From: Pseudoalteromonas lipolytica
GTDB taxonomy: Bacteria; Pseudomonadota; Gammaproteobacteria; Enterobacterales; Alteromonadaceae
DNA length: 64,000 nt
Direction: 5' to 3'
Assembly: GCF_900116435.1 (NCBI RefSeq)
Contig: NZ_FPAZ01000007.1
Coordinates: 124,001-188,000 of the forward strand
The stretch's first letter is position 1; every line of letters starts with the position of its first letter. Made by a program: the position numbers and the translations under genes. Positions 48,349 through 57,376 of the stretch are shown here, in pieces. The notes under the pieces are model-generated. The model did no database searches, had not been told where the DNA came from, and saw only the letters and a program-made list of their open reading frames with translations.

Positions 48349-49761
48349 ATGATACTTTCTAAAAATACAGTCGGCGTTATCGGATTAGCCGCCAGTTTGC
48401 TGTTACCGAGTGCCTATGCCATTGATAACGGCGTCTATACGATTAAATCGAAATACAGTGAAAAACTTGTCGAAGTTGCTAACGCCCAAACCAATGATGG
48501 CGCAAACGTGAGTCAATGGGGGAATACGAACCACGATACACAGCGCTGGCTAATTACCAACATTGGCGGCAGTAATTATTCGGTCATTAACTTGAACAGT
48601 GGTAAAGCTCTCGAAGTATTTGATTTCTCGACTGACGATGGAGGCAACGTTGTACAATATGAGTATGCAAACATTGCCAGTCAGCACTGGCAAATCAATG
48701 AAGAAGGCAGCGGCTATTATAGCTTTATCAATGATCACAGCGGTAAAGCACTCGACTTATATGAATTTAATGGTAATGATGGCGCGAATATTAGTCAGTG
48801 GAGTTACAACGGCAGTGATGCTCAGCAATGGCAACTTACTAAACTCGCCAATGTAGAATCCACTCCTTTTGACCCATCGACCACCAATGGTGCAGCCAAT
48901 CACTGGCCATTAACAGGCAGTTTAGTGACCCATGATCCGACGATTGGTTACGAAAATGGCACATGGTGGATTTTTCAAACAGGTCCCGGTATTTACGGCA
49001 AATACTCAAGTGATGGCGTAGATTGGAATGATGCTTTACCTGTTTTTCCAAACGGACTTGCTTGGTGGGGCAACTATGTACCTGATCATGATGGAATAGA
49101 TGTGTGGGCGCCTGAATTAAAACGTTACAATAATCGCAGCTGGTTATACTACGCTATTTCGACATTTGGTTCACGAGTCAGTGCCATCGGTTTAGCATCA
49201 GCCAGTAGCGTGGCCGCAGGCAATTGGCGTGATGATGGCTTAGTGATCAACACCACAAATAGCAATAATTACAACGCGATTGATCCCGATTTAATCGTGG
49301 CTAAAGATGGTGCGCCTTGGCTTACATTTGGCTCATGGAATTCAGGGATCAAGCTTACGCGCATTAACCCAATGACCATGAAACCCTTTGGCGAAATTTA
49401 CTCATTAGCGAGTCGCTCTGGTGGTATTGAAGCCCCTACTATTATCTATCGCCAAGGTTACTACTACTTATTCGTTTCTATGGGTAAGTGTTGTGAAGGC
49501 ACTAACAGTACCTATCGAATTGCATACGGTCGTTCAACTGATATCCGTGGCCCTTACCTTGATAAAAATGGCAACAACATGCTATCAGGGGGCGGTAGTA
49601 TCCTTGATGCAGGTAACAGCCAGTGGGTCGGTCCAGGTGGACAAGATATCCTTAATACCGATGTGATTGTGCGCCATGCATATGATGCGGGTGACAATGG
49701 CAGACCAAAGCTGCTTATTAGCACACTTAATTGGGATGCGAATGGGTGGCCTAAATACTAG
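48349..49761 (+). CDS. Secreted arabinan endo-1,5-alpha-L-arabinosidase (GH43) with N-terminal ricin-type lectin domain
   Basis: Secreted glycosidase that should cleave alpha-1,5-arabinan. 470 residues. The signal peptide (GLAASLLLPSAYA) is followed by a ricin-B/CBM13 domain at about 25-165 with three QxW-like repeats (TQRWLI, SQHWQI, AQQWQL). The catalytic five-bladed domain runs from about 180. The GH43 residues are D196 (HDPTIGYENG), D312 (AIDPDLI) and E361 (GGIEAPTI). WAPELKRYNNRSWLYYAIS and the C-terminal RPKLLISTLNWDANGWP are also typical. A TTGGAG-type site lies upstream and a terminator downstream. It has no regulatory or transport partner here. Confidence 0.92.
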   Translation: MILSKNTVGVIGLAASLLLPSAYAIDNGVYTIKSKYSEKLVEVANAQTNDGANVSQWGNTNHDTQRWLITNIGGSNYSVINLNSGKALEVFDFSTDDGGNVVQYEYANIASQHWQINEEGSGYYSFINDHSGKALDLYEFNGNDGANISQWSYNGSDAQQWQLTKLANVESTPFDPSTTNGAANHWPLTGSLVTHDPTIGYENGTWWIFQTGPGIYGKYSSDGVDWNDALPVFPNGLAWWGNYVPDHDGIDVWAPELKRYNNRSWLYYAISTFGSRVSAIGLASASSVAAGNWRDDGLVINTTNSNNYNAIDPDLIVAKDGAPWLTFGSWNSGIKLTRINPMTMKPFGEIYSLASRSGGIEAPTIIYRQGYYYLFVSMGKCCEGTNSTYRIAYGRSTDIRGPYLDKNGNNMLSGGGSILDAGNSQWVGPGGQDILNTDVIVRHAYDAGDNGRPKLLISTLNWDANGWPKY

Positions 49762-49772
49762 TTTTCTTTCAT

Positions 49773-49797
49773 GAAGCGCGTGCAAACGCGCTTTTTA
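49773..49797. terminator. Terminator between GH43 and kinase-fold genes
   Basis: AAGCGCGT / ACGCGCTT with a 4-nt loop and a T-run; the T-run overlaps the stop of the convergent gene. Confidence 0.85.
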
Positions 49798-50544
49798 GAA
49801 CCTTTCAAAAATACTGCGAATAAAGTCAGAGTTTAAAATTTGTGTGACAACGCCACTGCCCCACACATATGCTCGCTGTAACGGGTATCCTTTAAAAATC
49901 CAGCGTTTACGAACATGATTAAAGTCATGCAAATACGCCGCTTTTGCTTGCGGTAATGAGTCGTTTGCTAGTTTTTGCCATGCTTTATAAACCCCACTCA
50001 TATCAGCCCCTCGCATAAAGCGCTGCAACCAACGTGGAAAACGAGCAAACCGAATTGCCGACTGAAAATCAATGATATAAGGCTTACCATCTTGTGAACA
50101 AATCACATTACCCAGATTACGCAGGTCTAAGTGCACCACACCGTGGCGATGCATTTTTGCGACTAAACGCTCAAACTCTTTAAAAAAGTCGCGCGGTAAT
50201 TGCTGCTGTTGCAATGCAAGCTCCCTTAGTGGTGTACCTTCAATAAAATCATAGGCAATGGCAATAGGCGATAAACGACAAAAGTGGTCTACCACACCGT
50301 CAACACCTTTAAGCCGTGACAATCCCTTGTACTCTTGATTTATAAACAGTGGAGCAATGGTTTTTCTAACCCACCACGGGCTATGCTGAAAATCTTTAAT
50401 GATTAAATCGTGTTGTGCGTCTTTATAACGATACACAATTGCATTGGCAAAGCGCCCTGTGTGCAATACAGACAAGCCTTCACGACTAAATTGATGTGAT
50501 GGAAACTGAGCTTGAAGCTGAGCGAGTAACGATGATTCAAACAT
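49795..50544 (-). CDS. Lipopolysaccharide kinase/RIO-like kinase-fold protein
   Basis: 249 residues of protein-kinase fold. The ATP-binding lysine is probably in IIKDF, the catalytic loop is HGVVHLDLRNLGNVI (HxDxxxxN pattern), and the metal-binding motif IIDFQSAI replaces DFG. This resembles the LPS kinase (Kdo/WaaP, InaA) and RIO families. It lacks a signal or membrane segment. The substrate, a lipid A-core sugar or a protein, is not determinable. Its ATG at 50544 is isolated from other genes. Confidence 0.85.
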   Translation of the reverse strand: MFESSLLAQLQAQFPSHQFSREGLSVLHTGRFANAIVYRYKDAQHDLIIKDFQHSPWWVRKTIAPLFINQEYKGLSRLKGVDGVVDHFCRLSPIAIAYDFIEGTPLRELALQQQQLPRDFFKEFERLVAKMHRHGVVHLDLRNLGNVICSQDGKPYIIDFQSAIRFARFPRWLQRFMRGADMSGVYKAWQKLANDSLPQAKAAYLHDFNHVRKRWIFKGYPLQRAYVWGSGVVTQILNSDFIRSIFERF

Positions 50545-50630
50545 AACAACCCGGTATTTATTAAATTAAATGCCTAGGCAACTATATTATCAAAACGACA
50601 CGGCAGCGACAATGTACCGCTTAGAGAAAT

Positions 50631-51095
50631 TTATGCTTTTAAATTATGAATCGCTCTAAAGAGTAAGCTGGCAAGTTGGTTTTTCTCATCCTCAGAAAAG
50701 CCCGCTAGTGCCTCACGGTAAATATCATTAACGGTGGGCAGTATCTCAGGATAAAGCTGTTTGCCCTTTTCTGTAAGGCATAAAATGGTTGAACGGCGAT
50801 CTTCTATTGACTGCTGTTTAGCCACTAACCCTTTATCTTCTAAACGGCTTAATAGGCGACTCATGGCACCACGGTCATACACCATGTGCTCGCACAGTTC
50901 AGCCAACGTTGTTACTTTTCCTCGAGCAAGCAGTACCACCACAATGTATTGTGCCGAAGTCAGTTCTTTACTTTTTAGAGCACAGTCTAGGTGAGTCACT
51001 AAATTAGAGCGCAAATACGACACCAATCGCCCGAGATCTTGAACGGGATCTAAGTCTTCAATACGGCATTGCCCAATAGATACAGGTTCTTTCAT
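50631..51095 (-). CDS. MarR-family transcriptional regulator
   Basis: Winged-helix regulator of 154 residues. The DNA-binding core is TTLAELCEHMVYDRGAMSRL and LLSRLEDKGLVAKQQSIEDRRSTILCLTEKG, with the RS/DRR beta-wing motif. Dimerising N- and C-terminal helices frame it. A GAGG site precedes the start. MarR proteins sense small phenolic or oxidant ligands and often repress a neighbour; here the divergent coiled-coil membrane protein is the nearest candidate, with a 126-bp gap. Confidence 0.92.
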   Translation of the reverse strand: MKEPVSIGQCRIEDLDPVQDLGRLVSYLRSNLVTHLDCALKSKELTSAQYIVVVLLARGKVTTLAELCEHMVYDRGAMSRLLSRLEDKGLVAKQQSIEDRRSTILCLTEKGKQLYPEILPTVNDIYREALAGFSEDEKNQLASLLFRAIHNLKA

Positions 51096-51221
51096 AGTTC
51101 CTCACCGCAGTTAATCGTCATTCATAGACCGTTAACCACTAAAATAATTCAATCTGAGTTCATTGCTTCAACGCCTATGATTAGTGTAGCGTAGGTAAGC
51201 GTACAAATTTCAGAGGGCGTT

Positions 51222-52373
51222 ATGCTAAGTAAACAACATATTATCAAGTATTTAAGCCTCATAGTACTGTTACTACTGTGTTGGTTAGAACAGTTTCAAC
51301 AGTATATTATGAGCTTTATTGACAGCGCCCTGCTGCAATCGACTCTTGTGTATGCGTCTTCACGTACCGTCAATGCAGCAATTTCTTTATTACAATCCGC
51401 CGAAGTCGGTATTGGTATAGCCAGTATTCAACCAGCTCAGCTACTTGACCCCGTCAACGATTTAGCGGAGTACATGTCGGATGCGATGCGTCTTGCCATT
51501 GGCTCACTATTTTTACAGCGAATTTTATACACGATTTCATCCGGCGTCATATTTAGCAGTGTTTTTACAGTATCAGTAATTGCATACCTTATTTGTGAGT
51601 GGCGTGATTTTTACCCAACGCTTCGCCATAAATTAATGGCGAGCCTGATCCTTATTCGCTTTTTAGTTCCTGCGGTGGTGCTAACGACGGGGTTGGTAAG
51701 CCAAGTATTTTTAGACGAGCAAATAAACCAACAAAGTGAACAAGTCAGCGAAAAAGTGGCTACCGTAAATAATAATGCCAGCACAACGTCGGCACTGTCA
51801 GCAAAGCTAAAAGCCGAAGTAGACAGTCAAAAACAGACCCTTTTCGACAAGCTATCGTTACTTAATGATCAACAAATTAAAAACCACCAGCAAGCGACCG
51901 AGCTCAAACTACAAATGGCTGAACTCGACAAAAAAATAGAAGCGATTCAAGCCACTCGCAGTTTATCTGAGGTAATCACTTTTAAAGAACTAGCCAAAGC
52001 AAAACCATTACTCGATCAAAAGCAGCAACTCACCGGCAAGTTTAATGCTGTGCTTGAACAACAAATGGCGCTTAATCAAGAAAAAGACGCCTTAAACGAG
52101 CAACTTGATACCCTGAATGCGTCGCTTAACCACGATTCATCATCACAAGTGAGTAAAATTATCGACACCGTCACCTCGGGCATTAGTAATATGGTGGCCA
52201 CCGTTGAAGACTTGTTTATCGACTTTTTAAATATTTTGTCGTTGCTTATTTTAAAGCTGCTATTAATGCCTTTAATATTCTTATACTTGTTCAATAAAGC
52301 ATTCAACGCTATTTGGCAGCGCCGTTTTATCGATGTCATAAAGCAAACAAAAGAACAGGCTTTTAATCACTGA
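51222..52373 (+). CDS. Coiled-coil membrane protein (hypothetical)
   Basis: 383 residues, unrecognised. An N-terminal TM segment (YLSLIVLLLLCWLEQF), two in the middle (TISSGVIFSSVFTVSVIAYL and LILIRFLVPAVVLTTGLVSQV) and one near the C-terminus (FLNILSLLILKLLLMPLIFLYLF) are predicted. Between them, residues 165-305 are hydrophilic with heptad-like leucine/glutamine/lysine content (QKQTLFDKLSLLNDQQIKN), typical of an elongated periplasmic coiled coil. It lies between marR and a dienelactone hydrolase. Conserved membrane proteins of this sort are widespread in marine Alteromonadales, but their role is unknown. Confidence 0.75.
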   Translation: MLSKQHIIKYLSLIVLLLLCWLEQFQQYIMSFIDSALLQSTLVYASSRTVNAAISLLQSAEVGIGIASIQPAQLLDPVNDLAEYMSDAMRLAIGSLFLQRILYTISSGVIFSSVFTVSVIAYLICEWRDFYPTLRHKLMASLILIRFLVPAVVLTTGLVSQVFLDEQINQQSEQVSEKVATVNNNASTTSALSAKLKAEVDSQKQTLFDKLSLLNDQQIKNHQQATELKLQMAELDKKIEAIQATRSLSEVITFKELAKAKPLLDQKQQLTGKFNAVLEQQMALNQEKDALNEQLDTLNASLNHDSSSQVSKIIDTVTSGISNMVATVEDLFIDFLNILSLLILKLLLMPLIFLYLFNKAFNAIWQRRFIDVIKQTKEQAFNH

Positions 52374-52421
52374 TAATTAGTCTAAAGTTATAAACTGAAT
52401 TCATTTTTAAAGGATATAACT

Positions 52422-53312
52422 ATGACTGAGCAACGCCACAACCACATTCCCCAAGAAGCCTTCGATTGGTACGACGAATATGCCCATGGCTTGATAGACC
52501 GTCGTACTTTTATGAAAAAACTCGGTGGTCTTGTTGCTCTTGGTTATTCGATGGCAGTATTAAGTAGTGCTCTACTGCCTAATTACGCCTTAGCAGAGCA
52601 AGTATCCTTTAACGACCCAGACATAAAAGCCAGCTATAAAACCTTCGACTCCTTTAAAGGGCATGGCGAGGGTAAAGGCTATTTAGTCGAACCGACAAAT
52701 TTAACCTCTAAGCGCCCTATTGTACTCGTTATTCACGAAAATCGTGGGCTTAATCCTTATATTAAAGATGTCGCTCGCCGCCTTGCCAAAGCAGGATTTA
52801 TTGCGTTTGCCCCAGATGCGTTGCACCCGTTAGGTGGCTACCCTGGTAACGATGATGAAGGCCGCGCAATGCAGCGTTCAATGGATAAAGAAAAAATTCA
52901 GCAAGACTTTGTCGCCGCAGCAGAGTACTTAAAACAACACCCAAACAGCAATGGCAAACTTGGCGCTGTGGGCTTTTGCTTTGGGGGTTATATGGTGAAT
53001 TACTTAGCCGCCGTCGATAGCACGTTAATTAATGCAGGCGTGCCTTACTATGGTACTCCCGCGGTTAAAGAGCTTAGAAAAAACATCAAAGCACCGTTAT
53101 TGGTACATTTAGCTGAATTCGATACACGTGTGAATGAGACTTGGCCAGATTATGAGGCTGATTTAAAAGCTCACCAAGTCCCCTACACGATGCATATGTA
53201 CGAGAAGGCAAACCATGGTTTTCATAACGATTCAACATCACGCTATGATGAAAAGCAGGCAGAGCTTTCTTGGCAACGCACACTCGCATTTTTTAACGAG
53301 CAATTGATTTAA
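52422..53312 (+). CDS. Tat-exported dienelactone hydrolase family protein
   Basis: Alpha/beta-hydrolase of 296 residues. The N-terminus contains a Tat-like signal, DRRTFMKKLGGLVALGYSM followed by a hydrophobic segment and ALAEQ. The catalytic triad positions of dienelactone hydrolases are present: C in GFCFGGYM, D in EFDTRVNE and H in NHGFHND; HENRGLNPYIKDVARRLAKAG is the characteristic N-terminal loop. A periplasmic carboxymethylenebutenolidase-like esterase is likely, but the natural substrate is unknown. It has an AAAGGA site. Confidence 0.9.
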   Translation: MTEQRHNHIPQEAFDWYDEYAHGLIDRRTFMKKLGGLVALGYSMAVLSSALLPNYALAEQVSFNDPDIKASYKTFDSFKGHGEGKGYLVEPTNLTSKRPIVLVIHENRGLNPYIKDVARRLAKAGFIAFAPDALHPLGGYPGNDDEGRAMQRSMDKEKIQQDFVAAAEYLKQHPNSNGKLGAVGFCFGGYMVNYLAAVDSTLINAGVPYYGTPAVKELRKNIKAPLLVHLAEFDTRVNETWPDYEADLKAHQVPYTMHMYEKANHGFHNDSTSRYDEKQAELSWQRTLAFFNEQLI

Positions 53313-53361
53313 GCGGAGCAATTACATACACTCTCGAAAAAATTTAAAGGCTAATAAGTAC

Positions 53362-53577
53362 ATGGAATCAGAGGTTCGTTATCGCTTTGACTCTCAACAA
53401 ACCGCTAACCGCTTTTTAAATAAACTCAGACACTGGTCTGTGGCTAATGTTAAAGCCAGCCTATGCCAAGGCGGTTTTGGCGTGAAGATTCGCTATGAAG
53501 CGGATAACTCAGGGTTTGATTATACCTTAGCCGAGCTTGATGACTTGGCCATGCAACACGAAGGCATAGAGTTTTAA
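53362..53577 (+). CDS. Small hypothetical protein
   Basis: 71 residues without a signal or TM segment, probably cytoplasmic. It is rich in aromatic and acidic residues (ESEVRYRFDSQQTANRF, then VKIRYEADNSGFDYTLAELD). It lies about 50 bp after the dienelactone hydrolase gene and ends before a strong terminator. Codon usage looks like that of its neighbours, so I take it as real. No family was recognised. Confidence 0.65.
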   Translation: MESEVRYRFDSQQTANRFLNKLRHWSVANVKASLCQGGFGVKIRYEADNSGFDYTLAELDDLAMQHEGIEF

Positions 53578-53587
53578 TTTTCAGCAT

Positions 53588-53618
53588 TAAAAAACGGCTA
53601 ACCTAGGTTAGCCGTTTT
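53588..53618. terminator. Bidirectional terminator
   Basis: A nearly perfect palindrome (ACGGCTAACC / GGTTAGCCGT) with A- and T-runs lies between convergent genes. Confidence 0.9.
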
Positions 53619-53638
53619 GATAAATAGAGGGTTTCTTT

Positions 53639-54346
53639 TTACAGATCAAAACTGCGCGAAATAGACGCGACGATACGCTCATCGGCAGTATCCCAGTCTA
53701 GACTGGTGTTTTCACCTGCAAGCTCAAAGTCAAAACCTGCAAAACTAGTTTGGTACGCCAAACGATAATGGTTATAAGATTTATCGTTGCCATCCCACGC
53801 AAATTTATTACCATCTAACGAGTTAGAAATATCAAAGCTTGCGCGTATCGCATGATTCGGCGCAATTTCAACCGTGTGGGCAATCATAGAAATCACATGG
53901 CCTGCATCGGTACCAAAATAATCCCATGCATACCAAAAGTTCAACTCTGTGAAACCTAAGCTGTTGGTATAACCAAATTTAGCGTAGGTTTCAAAGTAGT
54001 TACCATCGCTAGAATAATCTTCACCGTGGTACGAGTAATATGCAATACCATAATCAACACTGAGGGCCTCATTGAGCTCAACAAAATGACCTAAGTAAGC
54101 ATCCCATTCAATGTCAGTGCCTTCACCAAAATCAACATTTGAGGCCCACGTACCGACATACATGCCTGAATCTGCAAAGGCATAATCTAGGCTGCCCTGA
54201 ATGGCAGGGTCGTTCATCGTTTGACTAACACCGTTAAAGGTATAGTCAGATGCAAGTGTAACGGTGGTAGATAAGTCAGCCATCGCTGATGTCGAAAGTA
54301 GTGCCAATGGCAACGCTGTTGCTAATACTGTTTGTCTTGTTGTCAT
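53639..54346 (-). CDS. TIGR02001-family outer-membrane protein
   Basis: 235 residues. The signal peptide (ALPLALLSTSAMA) is followed by a barrel whose opening strands, TVTLASDYTFNGVSQT and AIQGSLDYAFADSGMYVGTW, are the family signature. It ends ASISRSFDL. Members are common in marine bacteria and are of unknown function. Twelve bases after the BCCT transporter, it is most likely the last gene of the bet operon, and could aid passage of choline or betaine across the outer membrane (inference). Confidence 0.85.
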   Translation of the reverse strand: MTTRQTVLATALPLALLSTSAMADLSTTVTLASDYTFNGVSQTMNDPAIQGSLDYAFADSGMYVGTWASNVDFGEGTDIEWDAYLGHFVELNEALSVDYGIAYYSYHGEDYSSDGNYFETYAKFGYTNSLGFTELNFWYAWDYFGTDAGHVISMIAHTVEIAPNHAIRASFDISNSLDGNKFAWDGNDKSYNHYRLAYQTSFAGFDFELAGENTSLDWDTADERIVASISRSFDL

Positions 54347-54357
54347 GTTGGTTTCCC

Positions 54358-55575
54358 TTAGCTAACTGTTTCTATTTTTGTAAAATCTAATTTGTTGTCT
54401 TTAGGCGAGCCTTCGATGTTTTTCACGGTTTTATATTTGCTGTAGCCAATAAACACGGCGCAGCCGAAAAATAACGCGATAACTAACGCACCAACCCATT
54501 GGATCTGTAAAAAGTCGAACTTAAACAGCAGAGTCAGTAATGAAAGCGCAACCACATTTAAGGCAATATAATTAAGTTTGCCTAAACGCTTCACCGTTAA
54601 GTTTAGATTATCTGTGTATAAACGGATCAAAGAATCGAGTGAGTTAATCACAAACACCACACCAACAAATACCATCGCTATGTTTTTAAGGCCCGCAGTG
54701 GCAATACCCGCTTCGTGGTACTGGTATAAAACACTAAACCAAATAGCAATAGGAATAGACGGAAAAATTAACATGGCTGCCAGCACGTGATAAGTTTTTA
54801 ACCCGCCCACAAAACGCGACGTAAATTGACCAATCATTATGCTCCACGCAAACCACCAAAATAGATAAAAAGCATGGTAATCATTTAGGGGTAATACAAA
54901 CTCATCGATGTTGCCAAAATAGCCACCTATGAGGGTTAAGTTATCGACAAACGCAGATGTTTGCGCTTCTGAGCCAACAAATGCACCGACCCACATAAAC
55001 GCAATTAATGCGATAAATAACCACGTTGTAGAAATACTTAAAAAGCGGACATATTTAATGTCAGTACTTGAGTACACCGCAAAACAGATTGCTGCAAACA
55101 CCAGTAAGTAGAAAGTCGGAATAATTGACTCACCATCACCTAATGAAGGTAAATACCACGGTAAGTTCGACAGTAGTAAAAATGCAGTAAATGCGCATGT
55201 ACCAATAATAACGATGTTATTAATTAGTTTTACCCAAGCGATTTCAAAAAACTTCACTTTGGGTTCTATTACACAGAAATAAAAGCACGTAAGGAAATAA
55301 AATCCCCAGATCAAGAAGCCCCAAAAACCAAACTCAATGGCTAATGGATTGGCAAACGCATACTCTGGGCTTGCTTTTATGTCTGCATAACCTGCAAACT
55401 CTGTCAGTGGAAACATAATCAAGCCAACGTCTAGGCCTGATGTAAATAAAATTGCTATGAACGTAAATGTTCTCACCGGTGTGACACCTACACACCTTAC
55501 AGTACCCCATTTAAATAAAATAACCGCAATTGCTAATAGGGTAAAAATGATGCCAGCACTAAGCCATAAGGTCAT
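54358..55575 (-). CDS. Short BCCT-family choline/betaine transporter
   Basis: Inner-membrane transporter of 405 residues with about ten TM segments. The core BCCT tryptophan motif is recognisable in YLFWWFAWSIMIGQFTSRFVGGL. Typical BCCT proteins are 500-670 residues, so this one lacks part of the N-terminal scaffold and the long C-terminal tail; the first residues are already hydrophobic. The frame is clean and no remnant is visible upstream, so it looks like a short natural variant rather than a broken gene. It lies in the bet operon after betA, which indicates choline or betaine aldehyde uptake. Confidence 0.82.
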   Translation of the reverse strand: MTLWLSAGIIFTLLAIAVILFKWGTVRCVGVTPVRTFTFIAILFTSGLDVGLIMFPLTEFAGYADIKASPEYAFANPLAIEFGFWGFLIWGFYFLTCFYFCVIEPKVKFFEIAWVKLINNIVIIGTCAFTAFLLLSNLPWYLPSLGDGESIIPTFYLLVFAAICFAVYSSTDIKYVRFLSISTTWLFIALIAFMWVGAFVGSEAQTSAFVDNLTLIGGYFGNIDEFVLPLNDYHAFYLFWWFAWSIMIGQFTSRFVGGLKTYHVLAAMLIFPSIPIAIWFSVLYQYHEAGIATAGLKNIAMVFVGVVFVINSLDSLIRLYTDNLNLTVKRLGKLNYIALNVVALSLLTLLFKFDFLQIQWVGALVIALFFGCAVFIGYSKYKTVKNIEGSPKDNKLDFTKIETVS

Positions 55576-55705
55576 AGTTACCCCCCCAAAATAAGTAATA
55601 ATACTTCATTGTTTCTCCCATTTTTTTCCCTCGCATTAACGCATCACAAACAACTTATGATGCGCGCCACTGCAAGCCCCACAGCCGACACTGCGGGTGG
55701 CCTTA

Positions 55706-57376
55706 TTAAATCTCCGAACTACGCTGCGTTGATTGCCATTGTTTTTCCATAGCAACATCTGCGCTTGATGCCGTTAATAAAGGCTTACCTAAAATTAGAT
55801 CTGCCGCTTTTTCTGCCACCATAATGGTAGGCGCATTTAAATTTCCGTTTGGAACGGTTGGGAAGATAGACGAATCTACAACCCTTAAACCTTCAATGCC
55901 GTGTACTTGAGTTTGCGAGTTAACGACTGCCATCTCGTCTTCACCCATCTTGCACGAACACGAAGGATGATAAGCACTTTCGACCGCTTGACGAACAAAT
56001 GCATCGATTTCTTCGTCGCTTTGCACATTTTTACCCGGTTGAATTTCATCATCGCGATACGCGTCAAAAGCGTTTTGTTCAATGATTTCACGGGTTAATC
56101 GAACACAAGCTCTAAAGCCTTCAATGTCATCTTTGTGTTGTAAATAATTAAATTGTATTTTAGGTGCAACCCTAGGATCAGCCGACTTAATCGTCACCTC
56201 ACCACGGCTTTTAGGTTTGTTATGACCAACATGCACTTGGAAGCCATGCCCATCAAAGGCACTTTTACCATCGTAGCGAATCGCTGCTGGTAAAAAGTGA
56301 TATTGAATATCTGGCCATTCGACACCGGGTTTTGAGCGAATAAACGCACACGATTCAAAGTGGTTCGTCGCCCCTAAACCTGAGCGGTTTAATAACCAAC
56401 GCGCACCAATGAGTCCTTTCGAAATAAGCCCTAACTTGCCATTTAAAGTAATTGGCTGCTTACACTTATATTGAAAGTAAAACTCCAAATGATCTTGTAA
56501 GTTTTTGCCCACACCTGGTAAGTGGTGTTTAACCTCTACACCCGCTTTAGCGAGTGCCTCTTTATCGCCAATGCCAGACAACTGAAGAATATGCGGCGAG
56601 CCAATTGGACCGGCACTTAAAATAACGTCTTTTGTGGCAAACGCTTGCTGTTTAGTACCCGATAAAGAAAATTCAACACCGGTTGCTTTTTTACCTTCAA
56701 GCAATACTTTTTCAGCTAATGCGCCGGTTACCACGGTTAAGTTTTTACGTGACTTAACGGGGTCTAAATACTCACGACTTGCCGAACTGCGCACACCATT
56801 TTTCACAGTCATGTGCATTGGCCCAAAACCTTCTTGCTGTGCACCGTTATAATCATCGGTGTGAGCATACCCTGCTTGTTGGCCCGCTTTGATAAACGCT
56901 TTGTATAAAGGGTTCGCCATTTCATTACCGTTATTAACCCCTAATGGGCCGTTATCACCACGGTAACTATCTCCCCCTAAATAAAACGATTCAGCGCGTT
57001 TAAAGTAAGGCAAACAGGCTTGGTAATCCCAACCTTCAGCGCCATGCTGCTGCCACTCATCAAAATCTTTTGCATGGCCTCGGACATACACCATGCCGTT
57101 AATAGATGACGAACCACCTAGTACTTTCCCGCGAGGACAGTGCATTTGGCGGTTATCTAAATAAGGCTCTGGCTCAGTGTGAAACTGCCATGCATATTTA
57201 TCAGTATTCATTGGAATTGACAGCGCTGTAGGCATCTTAATAAAGATGCTTTTATCGCTACCACCCGTTTCAAGTAATAACACCTTGTTTGAAGGGTCTG
57301 CTGATAGTCGGTTAGCCAACACGCAGCCTGCTGAGCCTGCACCGACTATGATGTAATCATAGTTCTGTGTACTCAT
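55706..57376 (-). CDS. betA: Choline dehydrogenase
   Basis: FAD-dependent GMC oxidoreductase that converts choline to betaine aldehyde. 556 residues. The FAD-binding N-terminus is [19 protein letters not shown], the GMC signatures are [20 protein letters not shown] and [20 protein letters not shown], and the catalytic histidine region is [10 protein letters not shown], with [15 protein letters not shown] at the end. Its ATG overlaps the betB stop by one base, so they are coupled. Confidence 0.97.
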   Translation of the reverse strand: MSTQNYDYIIVGAGSAGCVLANRLSADPSNKVLLLETGGSDKSIFIKMPTALSIPMNTDKYAWQFHTEPEPYLDNRQMHCPRGKVLGGSSSINGMVYVRGHAKDFDEWQQHGAEGWDYQACLPYFKRAESFYLGGDSYRGDNGPLGVNNGNEMANPLYKAFIKAGQQAGYAHTDDYNGAQQEGFGPMHMTVKNGVRSSASREYLDPVKSRKNLTVVTGALAEKVLLEGKKATGVEFSLSGTKQQAFATKDVILSAGPIGSPHILQLSGIGDKEALAKAGVEVKHHLPGVGKNLQDHLEFYFQYKCKQPITLNGKLGLISKGLIGARWLLNRSGLGATNHFESCAFIRSKPGVEWPDIQYHFLPAAIRYDGKSAFDGHGFQVHVGHNKPKSRGEVTIKSADPRVAPKIQFNYLQHKDDIEGFRACVRLTREIIEQNAFDAYRDDEIQPGKNVQSDEEIDAFVRQAVESAYHPSCSCKMGEDEMAVVNSQTQVHGIEGLRVVDSSIFPTVPNGNLNAPTIMVAEKAADLILGKPLLTASSADVAMEKQWQSTQRSSEI

